This document shows, one piece after another, positions 51,755 through 60,215 of a stretch of 64,000 bases of DNA. The stretch comes from Glutamicibacter arilaitensis Re117. Its GTDB lineage: Bacteria > Actinomycetota > Actinomycetes > Actinomycetales > Micrococcaceae. The DNA is taken from positions 248,001 to 312,000 of the forward strand of contig NC_014550.1 of assembly GCF_000197735.1 (NCBI RefSeq), read 5' to 3'. A model generated the notes under the pieces. The model did no database searches and was not told where the DNA came from. It worked only from the letters and a program-made list of their open reading frames with translations. Position 1 is the first letter of the stretch. Every line of letters starts with the position of its first letter. A program made the translations under genes and the position numbers.

Positions 51755-53812
51755 GCTAGGCGAGGTGGACTCGGTCGGGGTCGGGGTCGCGGTGGGCTGC
51801 GCTGCGACGACGCTGAACGCGGTCACGATGTCCTCGCGCTGGGTCTGCGAAACGATCAACTCGTAGTCGCCCGGGTCCACATCATCGCCCACCGGCAGGG
51901 TGAAGCTCACGGTGCCTGCGGCGTCGGCCGCCGGCAGGTCGGTGAACTCGGTGGTGCCCGCGAAGGCCGAGGCGGAAATCTGTGCCCCTTCGGCCAGGCC
52001 GGAGACAGTGACCTCAAGCTCCTCACCCGGGGCCACCTCGGAGGTGGACAGTGTCACCGTGGCCCACTCGGTGCCGGCCAGCACGGCGCGGCCCAGCGGA
52101 GCGGGGGTCACCACGTCGTGAGACTTGAAGTAGTTCACCGTGGCGTCCAGATCGATCTGCCCCGAATCGGCATGGTTGGTGCCCTCGGCGAAGGCCGTGA
52201 AGTTATCGCCGCCCGCGGCCAGGAAGGCATTGGCCACCACGTGGAAGGTTGCCGCTTCATCCAGCGGCTCACCATTGAAGGTGATCTGCTGGATGTGTTC
52301 GCCCACAGGGGCATCCTCAAGGTAGGTGTAGGCCAGGGCCTCGGAAATCCCCAGATGCAGCTTGGCCCGCTCTGAGCCGGCCGGCTGCCACTGCTGTTCC
52401 AGCACCTCACGGATCTGTGCTCCGGTCAGGTCGAAGGTGACCAGCGTATTGGCGAAGGGCTGCACCTCGGCGGCGTCCTTGTAACTGACCGTGCCGTCCT
52501 CACCATAGAGCAGGTCCGCGCGCAGGCCACCGGGGTTCATGAAGGCGATCTGGGTTGGCTCACCGCCATAGTTCTCATTGCTGGTGGCCCACTGGTGAAT
52601 ATCGGCCACGGTGTTGCCCAGGGTGGATTCCACACCACGGTCAGCCCCGGAAGGCTGGCCGCCGCGCAGGATGTCCTCGGAAATCTTGCCGACCTCGATG
52701 CTGCCGACTTCTTCGGAGTCCGCGATGGCCTGATCCACGATCTGCTGTACGGTGCTGTTGGCCGGGTAGTTAGTCTGCCAGTTGCCCTCGGCATCCTGGG
52801 AGGTCAGTGCGAGCAGTTCGGTCGAGGAGGAGACCACCTCGCCGCTGTCCTCGTCGATCTCAAGGGAGACCTTGCCCAGCGTGGTGCCATACTGGTGGGC
52901 CTGGATGACCGGGCGCTCACCGTCCGGTCCGGCGATCTGGCAGTCATAGGACTGGTGGGTGTGGCCGGAAACGATGGCATCGATCTGGGCGTCGGCCTCA
53001 CGCACCAGCTCACCGTAGGAGGTGGTTTCGGAGGCAATCGTGGAGCAGTCGGCGCTTTCCGAGCCGTTGTGGGTCAGCAGGACAATGACGTCGGCCTCGC
53101 CGTTGGCGTCATCTCCATCCGAAAGCTGCCCGGCTACCCGGTTGGCGGCCTCCAACTCGCTGCCAAAATCCAGTTCGGTGATCCCGGAAGGAGAGACCAG
53201 CGAGGGAACGTCCTCGGTGACGGTACCGATGAAGCCGACGCTGACCCCGTTGACCTCGCGCAACGCATATTCGGGTAGGGCAGGGGTCGTGCTGCCCTTC
53301 TCATACACGTTGGCGCCGAGCGTGTAGTCGCCGCCGTCCCCACCGGAGGCCTGTGCATAGCGGTCGGTGACCCGGCCGATGAGGTCCTCGAAGCCCTTAT
53401 CAAACTCGTGGTTGCCGACCGCGGAGACATCCAGACCGCCAAGGCCCAGAGCATCGATGGTCGGATTGTCATCCTGCGAGGCCGAGGCGAAGGTGGAGGC
53501 GCCGATATTGTCGCCGGCCGAAACGAACAGGGTGTATGGGTTCGCGGCACGCAGCTGATCCACCGCTCCGGCGAGCACGGCCGCGCCGGCCGAATCGCTG
53601 CTGGCGCCGATGCGTCCGTGGAAGTCATTGATGTCCAGCAGGTCCAGGGTGAAGGTCGACTCGGCGTCGGCTTCCGGGGTTGTGGTCGCCTGGGCTACCG
53701 TGCAGCCAGCGGCGACGAGGGCCGCGGTTGTCAAGGTGCTCAGGGTAATGGTTCTGATCCGCCCGATGGCAGGCATGCTTCTCCTCAGGGTTAAACGCGT
53801 GATGTGATTCAT
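51740..53812 (-). CDS. Secreted 5'-nucleotidase/2',3'-cyclic phosphodiesterase, truncated by IS1380
   Basis: 690 residues as now encoded. A signal peptide lies within the first 42 residues. The metallophosphatase domain has LDINDFHGR (about 59-67), SAGDN, GNHEFDKGF, LLTHNG and SGHTHQSYDC metal ligands. The 5_nucleotid_C domain follows (MNPGGLRADLLYG, LVTFDLTGAQIREVLEQQW, FLAAGGDNFTAFAEG). An Ig-like region and a PTATPTPTESTSPS linker then run into IS sequence (last four residues PDFS). The LAQTG anchor lies beyond the insertion. The enzyme hydrolyses extracellular nucleotides; the truncated form should be released rather than wall-bound. VAAGC near residue 37 could also be read as a lipobox. 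Confidence 0.93.
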   Translation of the reverse strand: MNHITRLTLRRSMPAIGRIRTITLSTLTTAALVAAGCTVAQATTTPEADAESTFTLDLLDINDFHGRIGASSDSAGAAVLAGAVDQLRAANPYTLFVSAGDNIGASTFASASQDDNPTIDALGLGGLDVSAVGNHEFDKGFEDLIGRVTDRYAQASGGDGGDYTLGANVYEKGSTTPALPEYALREVNGVSVGFIGTVTEDVPSLVSPSGITELDFGSELEAANRVAGQLSDGDDANGEADVIVLLTHNGSESADCSTIASETTSYGELVREADAQIDAIVSGHTHQSYDCQIAGPDGERPVIQAHQYGTTLGKVSLEIDEDSGEVVSSSTELLALTSQDAEGNWQTNYPANSTVQQIVDQAIADSEEVGSIEVGKISEDILRGGQPSGADRGVESTLGNTVADIHQWATSNENYGGEPTQIAFMNPGGLRADLLYGEDGTVSYKDAAEVQPFANTLVTFDLTGAQIREVLEQQWQPAGSERAKLHLGISEALAYTYLEDAPVGEHIQQITFNGEPLDEAATFHVVANAFLAAGGDNFTAFAEGTNHADSGQIDLDATVNYFKSHDVVTPAPLGRAVLAGTEWATVTLSTSEVAPGEELEVTVSGLAEGAQISASAFAGTTEFTDLPAADAAGTVSFTLPVGDDVDPGDYELIVSQTQREDIVTAFSVVAAQPTATPTPTESTSPSPDFS

Positions 53813-53893
53813 GTCTATCGGATGAACGTGAACCTGTCGATACCCCTGAGTGAATTTCGCGAGTTAAAGCTGGGGATTTGTCCGGGTGGAAGA

Positions 53894-54103
53894 CTACCGC
53901 CGACGTTTGGGCCTGGCTTCTCCGGCGCTGACCGATGAGGCGCCGACAATGCCGCTGAGTAGCAACATTGCGGCGCAGATGAACATCAGGGTCGAGGTCA
54001 CCCAGCATGCTGTGGCCACCGAGCGCTGGGAGGTGTCCAGGGCGAAGGCAAACAGACCGATACTAGCGAAGAGCAGGGCCGCGCCGAGCACTCGTGTTTT
54101 CAT
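53894..54103 (-). CDS. Small two-helix membrane protein
   Basis: 69 residues from the ATG at 54103 (MKTRVLGAALLFAS); an ATG five codons earlier at 54118 is possible. Two hydrophobic segments (VLGAALLFASIGLFAFAL and STLMFICAAMLLLSGIVG) are separated by a short polar loop, and the C-terminus is basic (EARPKRRR). No family or function is recognisable. It lies upstream of the nucleotidase gene on the same strand, with an 80-bp gap. Confidence 0.5.
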   Translation of the reverse strand: MKTRVLGAALLFASIGLFAFALDTSQRSVATACWVTSTLMFICAAMLLLSGIVGASSVSAGEARPKRRR

Positions 54104-54282
54104 TGCACATCCTTGCACCGTAGATTGTGGCCGTGAGTTCCGACCGCGCTTTTACTGCGGAAAATAGCGAAACCTATTCGCTATCGTGTGGAATAATATC
54201 CATGCTCTCATACAAGTGATGGAAAAAACATGGTCCGCAGGTGTTAGTTTGCTGGGAACCGATCCGCCCGTGGGTGGAATCC

Positions 54283-54984
54283 TTAGACGCAGGCGGTGAG
54301 CAGCTGCTCAATGGCGTCGTGCTCCGCCTGTGTCATCCACGCATCATATTTCGCCTTGACTTGAGTTTGCCGGGCCACATACGCGCAGCGGAAACTCTTG
54401 TTCGGTGGCAGCCAAGACGCGGCATCCTTGTCACCCTTTGAAGCATTCGCGGATCCGTCCGAGGCCATGAGGTTCAACGGATCATTGGCAAATTCGAGTC
54501 TGGTCTGTGCATCCCATTGCTGGGCTCCCTTCTGCCAGGCATCCGAGAGCGCCACCACGTGATCGATCTGCACAGCGGTGCTTGTACCCTGCCCTCGCAG
54601 GAATTCAATGGTGGTTCCGGTATACGGGTCATCGAAGGTCCCGGTGAGTACCACGCAGGAACTACTGCCCTTATAGGTCACATCTTGTAGATCGCGTGCC
54701 AGAATGTCGTTGCGCGCATCGCAGCCGTTGCGGTCCGGATCTTTCCAGCCATCACCGAATTGGTCACGCGAATACCCGGTCTTGGGGGCACGACCCTTGA
54801 TATCGATCTCATCCAGTAGCTCCAGTGCCGCGGCGTAATCCTCGGTGGAACCGTAGGCACCGGAGGTGGCGGCCTGAGCGCCATCGGTTGTTGTGAAATC
54901 CAGCGATTGCAGCGACGAACACGCGCCGAGGGTAAGCGTGGAGGCAAGAAGGACGAGCGAGAGTGCGCGGCGCGGCAGTCGCAT
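54283..54984 (-). CDS. HNH-type (DUF1524-like) secreted lipoprotein
   Basis: 233 residues. A signal peptide with lipobox (LTLGAC, Cys22) indicates surface attachment. The DUF1524/GmrSD-C-like HNH module is seen as GYSRDQFGDGWKDPDRNGCD, CVVLTGTFDDPYTGTTIEF, the catalytic VQIDHVVALSDAWQKGAQQW and NDPLNLMASDGSANASKGDK. Such secreted nucleases are common in actinobacteria and may degrade extracellular DNA for nutrients or in competition. Here it sits near an extracellular 5'-nucleotidase, which together would allow nucleotide scavenging. Conserved Asp-His-Val makes catalytic activity plausible. Confidence 0.88.
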   Translation of the reverse strand: MRLPRRALSLVLLASTLTLGACSSLQSLDFTTTDGAQAATSGAYGSTEDYAAALELLDEIDIKGRAPKTGYSRDQFGDGWKDPDRNGCDARNDILARDLQDVTYKGSSSCVVLTGTFDDPYTGTTIEFLRGQGTSTAVQIDHVVALSDAWQKGAQQWDAQTRLEFANDPLNLMASDGSANASKGDKDAASWLPPNKSFRCAYVARQTQVKAKYDAWMTQAEHDAIEQLLTACV

Positions 54985-55229
54985 GCGGTGGTACTACTCC
55001 TGACGGAAGGGGCAAAGACGATCATGGGGCTGAACAACTGCCCGACCCCTGAACGACTCTAGACCGTGCACCCGACACCGTGCCGATGGCAGCCCTAGCG
55101 TGTTGCCCACACCCGGGCCGGTGTCACCGATGCCGGAATCTCCGTGGGTCCGTCTCGTTGGTCCGTGCCACCAGCGTAATCTCGGGTGATGCGCAGCGAG
55201 CGTATCGAAGCAGATGAATCAGGCACCTA
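54985..55229. other. Intergenic region; no gene seen
   Basis: It holds the promoter side of the HNH lipoprotein gene. No other feature is visible. Confidence 0.4.
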
Positions 55230-55580
55230 CCTGAACCTATGACTTCACCAAGCTTGATCAGCTCGGACCGACCACAACCGCTTAGCACCTCATCTCCGGA
55301 GAAAGTTGAAATCCTCTGTCGGGTCAAACCCCAGATACGTGGTTCAGCACCTGCGGCATCACTGGAACCCCACAAGACACGCTCACCCGCAGACTGGCCC
55401 ATGAACCATTCGGTCGGCGGCCGACCACACGGGTCACCCGCCACCGCCATGATCGCCGCCCAAATTACCGCCACCCGTGGCGATAAGACCTGAGCAAGGT
55501 AACTGATCCCCGTCAGAAAATCTCCCGCACCGGCCAATGCTGCCCTGGCGGGGCTGGCCTGCCATCACCTGTCAGCGGCC
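55230..55580 (+). pseudogene. Degenerate remnant of an ISL3-family transposase N-terminus
   Basis: Pieces of an ISL3 transposase can be read on the plus strand in shifting frames: SPEKVEILCRV (compare TPKKAEILCQV in the intact copy), TLTRRLAHEPFGRRPT (compare TVTRRLAHEPFGWRPT), a His/Arg-rich block matching KHRRYRCNHCQRVW, and KISRTGQ. It is related to, but not identical with, the element at 5.8-7.1 kb. No terminal repeats were found. It ends shortly before a TPP riboswitch. Confidence 0.72.
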
Positions 55581-55705
55581 GGCCCTGCGCACCCTAGACC
55601 GGCGGGTCCAGATGTGGTGTGCCCATGCGAACGGGGAACTTTGAAGAATCGAGCGACGTCCCGGACTGGGAACCGATCCGAAGGATGTGGTAGTAATGGG
55701 TCATA

Positions 55706-55785
55706 GTGACACGGGGTGCCGCCACGCGGCTGAGATGAAACCCGTCGAACCTGATCCAGTTAGCACTGGCGAAGGGAATGTCCTG
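55706..55785 (+). promoter_or_regulatory. TPP riboswitch (THI element)
   Basis: The conserved THI-box parts are all present in order: ACACGGGGTGCC, GGCTGAGATGAAACCCGTCG, AACCTGATCCAGTTAGCACT and GGCGAAGGGAATGT. It lies 85 bases before the SDR start codon on the plus strand, so it should repress the SDR-monooxygenase unit when thiamine pyrophosphate is high. Confidence 0.95.
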
Positions 55786-55869
55786 GACACCGCGATGCCC
55801 CGCATCTGACCCGGGTTCCGTTCGCCTTGATCCGCTGCTTTGAACCGCAGCTCAAGGAGTACACCGACC

Positions 55870-56676
55870 ATGAACGCAACCACCTCACCCGCACCGGCGA
55901 GCACCACCGCTGCACTACAGCTCAAGGACCAGCTGGTCCTGGTCACCGGAGGCGCCCGCGGCCTGGGTGCCGCAATCAGTACCGCCTTCCTGGAAGCAGG
56001 TGCGCGGGTGGTCATCAACTACCGCAACTCGGCGCAGGCCGCGGCCCAGCTGGCGGCCCGCTACCCGGAGCGTGCCCTGGCGATCCAGGCCGATGTGCGG
56101 GACCCCGAGCAGCTGGCCGCGCTGGCGGCCGCAGCCGGCGCACACTTCGGCCAGCAGATCACCACCCTGATCAACAACGCCCTGGTGGACTTCTCCTTCA
56201 ACGGCGAGGCCCGCTCCAAGGCCGATGAGCTGAGCGCCGAGGAACTGTCGGCCCAGTTCGCCGGGTCGGTATTGGCCCCGGTGGCAGCGATCCAGGCCGT
56301 GCTGCCGGGCATGCGCGCCGCCGGATTCGGGCGCATCATCAACATCGGCACGAACCTGTTCCAGCATCCGGTGGTCCCGTACCATGACTACACCGCGACC
56401 AAGGCGGCCCTGCTGTCTCTGACGCGCACATTCGCCGATGATCTGGGCCCGTCGGGTATCAACGTCAACATGGTCTCCGGCGGCCTGCTGCGCACCACCG
56501 ACGCATCCGCGGCCACCCCTGCGGAAGTCTTTGACCTGATCGCCTCCGGCACGCCGCTGCGCCGGGTCACCACCCCCGAAGAGCTGGCCGACGCCGTGCT
56601 GTTCTTTGCCGCGCCCGGCTCCCGCGGGGTCACCGGACAGAACCTGATCGTTGACGGCGGGCTGGTCAAGGGATGA
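55870..56676 (+). CDS. Short-chain dehydrogenase/reductase under TPP riboswitch
   Basis: 268 residues from the ATG at 55870, preceded by AAGGAG. The cofactor motif TGGARGLG (26-33) and Tyr174/Lys178 of the YxxxK motif (YTATK) identify a classical SDR similar to 3-oxoacyl-ACP reductases. The position usually taken by the catalytic serine reads INIGTNLF, so threonine (Thr161) may replace it, and NNAG is replaced by NNAL. The stop overlaps the ATG of a flavin monooxygenase gene. The upstream TPP riboswitch predicts a function in thiamine synthesis, salvage or precursor transformation, which the SDR family alone would not suggest. Confidence 0.88.
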   Translation: MNATTSPAPASTTAALQLKDQLVLVTGGARGLGAAISTAFLEAGARVVINYRNSAQAAAQLAARYPERALAIQADVRDPEQLAALAAAAGAHFGQQITTLINNALVDFSFNGEARSKADELSAEELSAQFAGSVLAPVAAIQAVLPGMRAAGFGRIINIGTNLFQHPVVPYHDYTATKAALLSLTRTFADDLGPSGINVNMVSGGLLRTTDASAATPAEVFDLIASGTPLRRVTTPEELADAVLFFAAPGSRGVTGQNLIVDGGLVKG

Positions 56677-58019
56677 GCCTGAAACAGGCGCACTTCAACC
56701 TGTTTGCCTACGGCACCGGTCACCACCAGGCCGCCTGGCGTGCCGCTGATTCCTCCGCCGAACGGCTGGGGGAGCTGGACTACTGGGTTCAGCTGGCGCA
56801 CACCGCCGAACGCGGGCTGTTCGATGCCTTCTTCCTGGCCGACGGGCAGAGCCTTTCCCCGGCCGCAGCGCAGGCAGGACCGACCTGGTTCTATGAGCCG
56901 CTGACGCTGCTGTCCGCGCTCAGCCAGCACACCGAATACCTGGGCCTGGTCTGCACGGTATCCTCCAGCTTCTTCGAGCCCTATGCGGCCGCGCGCCTGC
57001 TGGCCAGTCTGGACCATCTGTGTGCCGGCCGGGCCGGGGTCAACGTGGTCACGAGCATGTGGGATGCCGAGGCGCAGAACTACTCCCGGGAACGGTTGGG
57101 GGAGCACGCCGAACGCTATGCCCGGGCCGAGGAGTTCCTTACGGTGCTGCGCGAACTGTGGGGCAGCTTTCCACGCACGGCCCTGGAGACCGACCGTGCC
57201 GGACGGTTCGTCGATCCCTCGCAGCTGCGCGAACTAAACCATGTGGGTGAGCACTTTGCCGTGCGTGGGCCGCTGAACGTGCCCGGCAGCCCGCAGGGGC
57301 ACCCGGTGATTTTCCAGGCCGGGTCCTCAGGCCCGGGCCGGGCGCTGGCCGCACGGCATGCCGAGGCCATCTATGCGGTGGCCGCAGATGAGCGGATGGC
57401 GCTGGATTATGCCCGGGATATCCGCGCCCGCGCCGCGGCCGCCGGACGTGCGGCACACCCGCCGCTGATCATGCCCGGGCTGGTCGCCTACGTGGCGCCC
57501 ACCGAGGTTCAGGCCCGTGAGCTGCAGCGCCGGCTGGATGCACTGCTACCCACCGCGCAGGCGTTGCACCAGCTGGGCGTGTTCGTGCAGCAGGACACCA
57601 GCGGCTGGGACCTGGACGCTCCGGTGCCCGACCTGCCGTCGGTGGAGCGGTTTACCGGGCCGGCCGGGCGCTACACCACGATCCTGCGGCTTATCGAACT
57701 GCACCGCCCCACGGTGCGCGAACTGTTGGGGCTGCTGGCCGCCGGCGGCGGGCACTGCACCATGGTCGGCACCCCGCAAACCCTGGCCGACCAGATCGAA
57801 CGGTGGCTGGATTCCGGGGCGGCCGACGGCTTCAACCTGATGCCGCCGGCCCTGCCCGGATCGCTGGAGGACTTTGTGGACCTGGTCATCCCCGAGCTGC
57901 AACGCCGCGGCCGCTACCGCACCCGGTATGAGCACCACACGTTGCGCGGCAACCTGGGGCTACCGGAGCCGACCCGGCTCGCGGGCCTCACCCGGGAAGA
58001 AACGGCTCAGGCCGGTTAG
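56673..58019 (+). CDS. LLM-class flavin monooxygenase (NtaA/DmoA family) under TPP riboswitch
   Basis: 448 residues. It begins HFNLFAYGTGHHQAAWRAAD and has the usual family blocks LGELDYWVQLAHTAERGLFD, ARLLASLDHLCAGRAGVNVV, HAERYARAEEFLTVLRELWG and VIFQAGSSGPGRALAARHAE, with GFNLMPPALPGSLEDFVDLV near the end. It uses FMNH2 from another protein. Coupled to the SDR by an ATGA overlap and controlled by a TPP riboswitch, it may oxidise a thiazole, pyrimidine or sulfur-containing thiamine-related compound. The 3' end overlaps the convergent esterase gene by 60 bp. Confidence 0.87.
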   Translation: MSLKQAHFNLFAYGTGHHQAAWRAADSSAERLGELDYWVQLAHTAERGLFDAFFLADGQSLSPAAAQAGPTWFYEPLTLLSALSQHTEYLGLVCTVSSSFFEPYAAARLLASLDHLCAGRAGVNVVTSMWDAEAQNYSRERLGEHAERYARAEEFLTVLRELWGSFPRTALETDRAGRFVDPSQLRELNHVGEHFAVRGPLNVPGSPQGHPVIFQAGSSGPGRALAARHAEAIYAVAADERMALDYARDIRARAAAAGRAAHPPLIMPGLVAYVAPTEVQARELQRRLDALLPTAQALHQLGVFVQQDTSGWDLDAPVPDLPSVERFTGPAGRYTTILRLIELHRPTVRELLGLLAAGGGHCTMVGTPQTLADQIERWLDSGAADGFNLMPPALPGSLEDFVDLVIPELQRRGRYRTRYEHHTLRGNLGLPEPTRLAGLTREETAQAG

Positions 58020-59309
58020 CAGGCGCGGGGCCCACCAGGCCCAGTCGTGACCGCCGGAGATCGGCTCAAAGCCGATCCGCCGGGCCGATTCACTTCCTGC
58101 GAGCGCCTCCAAGACCTGCTCGCAGGAAGTGAAGATCTCCGTTTCGTAGCAGCCGGCCTGTATGGTCACGTGCACCTGCGGGGCCAGATCGCCCAGCGCC
58201 GAGGACAGGTCGGTGTGCCACAGTGAGGGTGACTGCGCCAACGCGCGTCCGAACAGCTGCGGGTGTTCGGTGACGGCCAGCAGCGCGGCCAGCCCGCCGA
58301 AGGAGGACCCGGTGACCAGCGTGTGCTCGGGTAGCGCAGAGACCGGGAAGAACTCCCGCGCCCAGGGCAGGAACTGGGTGGCCAGCGAGGCGGTGGTGCC
58401 CGAAGCGACCGGAAGTTCTGCGGAGCGGATCTGCACCGTGGTCGAATCGACGAACATCACGTGCAGCGGGGCCAGGGTGCCGGCGTTGATCGCGGCATCC
58501 AGCGAGGCGGCGATGTTCAGGTAATTCACCCAGGTGGCCCCGTCATGCACGATGACCAGCGGGGAGTCCTGTCCGCCGTGCGGCGGCCGGTACATCCACA
58601 GGTTGCGTTCGCGCGCACAGTTCTCATCCCAGAGCACATGCCGGCTCAGCCGCGGGTGTTCCACGGCCGGCTCCGCGTCCGCCGCGCCGCCCCAGCCGCC
58701 GATGGCCGGGCCGGTGCGTTGCCGGTCGGGGGTGGCCGGGGCCAGGTGCTCGTTGCGTTTCGCGTCCGGGCCGTAGACCACGCTGACCGGTGCCCCGTTC
58801 ATCGAGGCGGACACGTGCGGGTTGAGCGGGTCGGTGCCGCCGGTATCCGCGGCCAGCCGGATGGCGCGGCGCTCGGTTTCGGTGCGCCAGGGCGCCGGTC
58901 CGGCCCCGCGGTGGGGCGTGATCCGGTAGGAGGCCACCCAGTCGGTGGGGACCTGCAGGGTGATGGCCCACAGCCCCTCGCGTACCGGTTCGAATTCGCA
59001 GGCCTCCAGCTGTTCGTGGTCCACCAGCGCGTTGGCCGATAGGATCACGGATCTGACCGGGTCCTCGCCCGGGGTGTCGACCCACAGGAAGGTGACATAG
59101 GCCTGCGCCGGAGCGTCATCCTCGGTTGCCTCCGCGTCTGACGGGCGACGGTCCACCAGTGGGTAGGGCAGCTGCCCGCTGCGCAGTGCGTCGAGCACCG
59201 CGTCGATCCCGCCGGCGGCGACGCGTGAGGAGAAGAACCCGGGCACCCGCGGGGTGGCCGCGCCGCTGCCGCGCGGTTCGGGGCGCCGGAACGTGGGCCT
59301 AGTGCTCAT
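57960..59309 (-). CDS. Enterochelin-esterase-like hydrolase
   Basis: 449 residues. An N-terminal Ig-like domain (QAYVTFLWVDTPGEDPVRSV, VSASMNGAPVSVVYGPDAKR) and a C-terminal alpha/beta-hydrolase of the Fes/IroD esterase type are seen. The nucleophile is in TGSSFGGLAALL, an acidic/His pair in GFEPISGGHDWAWW, and LWMYRPPHGGQDSPLVIVHD is conserved. Such enzymes hydrolyse the ester backbone of catecholate siderophores to release iron in the cytoplasm. It has no signal peptide. Its start overlaps the siderophore-interacting protein gene by 11 bp, placing it last in the iron operon. Confidence 0.9.
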   Translation of the reverse strand: MSTRPTFRRPEPRGSGAATPRVPGFFSSRVAAGGIDAVLDALRSGQLPYPLVDRRPSDAEATEDDAPAQAYVTFLWVDTPGEDPVRSVILSANALVDHEQLEACEFEPVREGLWAITLQVPTDWVASYRITPHRGAGPAPWRTETERRAIRLAADTGGTDPLNPHVSASMNGAPVSVVYGPDAKRNEHLAPATPDRQRTGPAIGGWGGAADAEPAVEHPRLSRHVLWDENCARERNLWMYRPPHGGQDSPLVIVHDGATWVNYLNIAASLDAAINAGTLAPLHVMFVDSTTVQIRSAELPVASGTTASLATQFLPWAREFFPVSALPEHTLVTGSSFGGLAALLAVTEHPQLFGRALAQSPSLWHTDLSSALGDLAPQVHVTIQAGCYETEIFTSCEQVLEALAGSESARRIGFEPISGGHDWAWWAPRLLTGLSRFFPGEAREPGRLR

Positions 59310-60189
59310 GGGCGTGCTCGTGGTCGTGCTCGTGGTCGTGGTCGTGGTGGTCGTGTTCGTGGCCGGGGCGTTCGTAGGCCATCTCTCCGGCCACCCGGTC
59401 GTGGTTGGAGTCCTGCGCGTAGGCCACCTCGTTCATGTCCAGGTGCCAGTAGCCGATGATCAGTCGGTTTTCGCGTGCGATGCCCACGGTGGCGGCCCAG
59501 CGGCGGGCGAAGCGCACCACCTCGGACTCGGCCGACACCCACAGGTGCACCCCGGCGTAGTCGAGGCCTTCGGGCAGGGTGAACCGCTCCATGGCCTCGA
59601 TGAGCAGGCGGGTGCGTCCGGCGGGCACCCCGCCGCGCGGCAGCCAGTGCACCTGCACCCCCTCCGGTTTGGTCAGCTCGTGGATCTCGGCCTCGTCGAG
59701 CACCTCGATGAACACCTGTCCGGTCTGGTCGGCCGGCATGTGCTCCAGGGTGTCGCTGATCGCCGGCAGCGCGGTCTCATCGCCGAACATCAGGGCGTAG
59801 CCGCCGGGCTTGAGCACCCGGCCGCCGCCGCCCAGTGCGCCAAGCTCATCGCCCGGCACGATGCGTTCCACCCAGGCGCTGGCCAGTCCCTCGTCGCCGT
59901 GGCGCACAAAGTCGATGGCCAGCCGTCCGGCCTGCGCGTCGGCCCAACGCACGGTGTAGGTGCGCACCCGTGCCCGCTGGTCTCCGGTGAATACCCACCG
60001 GCCGCGCTCGTCTTCGCCGGGCTGATCCAGCGGTTGTCCCGGTTGCGGGAAGTAGATCTTGATGTTTGGGACGCACGGGGGTGCGGCAAGGTAGTCGGCC
60101 ACCCCGCGGCCGCCGAACACCACACGGCGCAGGTGGGGGGTGTAGTCGACGACTTCCTCGACGGTCATGACATGAGTCGGCATGGGCAC
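59299..60189 (-). CDS. Siderophore-interacting protein (FAD/NAD(P)H ferric-siderophore reductase)
   Basis: 296 residues of the SIP/ViuB type. FAD-binding RARVRTYTVRWADAQAG, the linker ASAWVERIVPGDELGALGGG and the NAD(P)H-binding part (GDETALPAISDTLEHM, LWVSAESEVVRFARRW, IIGYWH) are in order. It reduces ferric siderophore to release Fe(II). The last 20 or so residues are an unusual run of His, Asp and Glu, starting GHEHDHHDHDHE, a probable metal-binding tail. It lies between permease and esterase genes in the iron operon. Confidence 0.93.
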   Translation of the reverse strand: MPMPTHVMTVEEVVDYTPHLRRVVFGGRGVADYLAAPPCVPNIKIYFPQPGQPLDQPGEDERGRWVFTGDQRARVRTYTVRWADAQAGRLAIDFVRHGDEGLASAWVERIVPGDELGALGGGGRVLKPGGYALMFGDETALPAISDTLEHMPADQTGQVFIEVLDEAEIHELTKPEGVQVHWLPRGGVPAGRTRLLIEAMERFTLPEGLDYAGVHLWVSAESEVVRFARRWAATVGIARENRLIIGYWHLDMNEVAYAQDSNHDRVAGEMAYERPGHEHDHHDHDHEHDHEHAHEH

Positions 60190-60215
60190 TCCTTCGGATT
60201 GGTGAAGCGGTGGAT

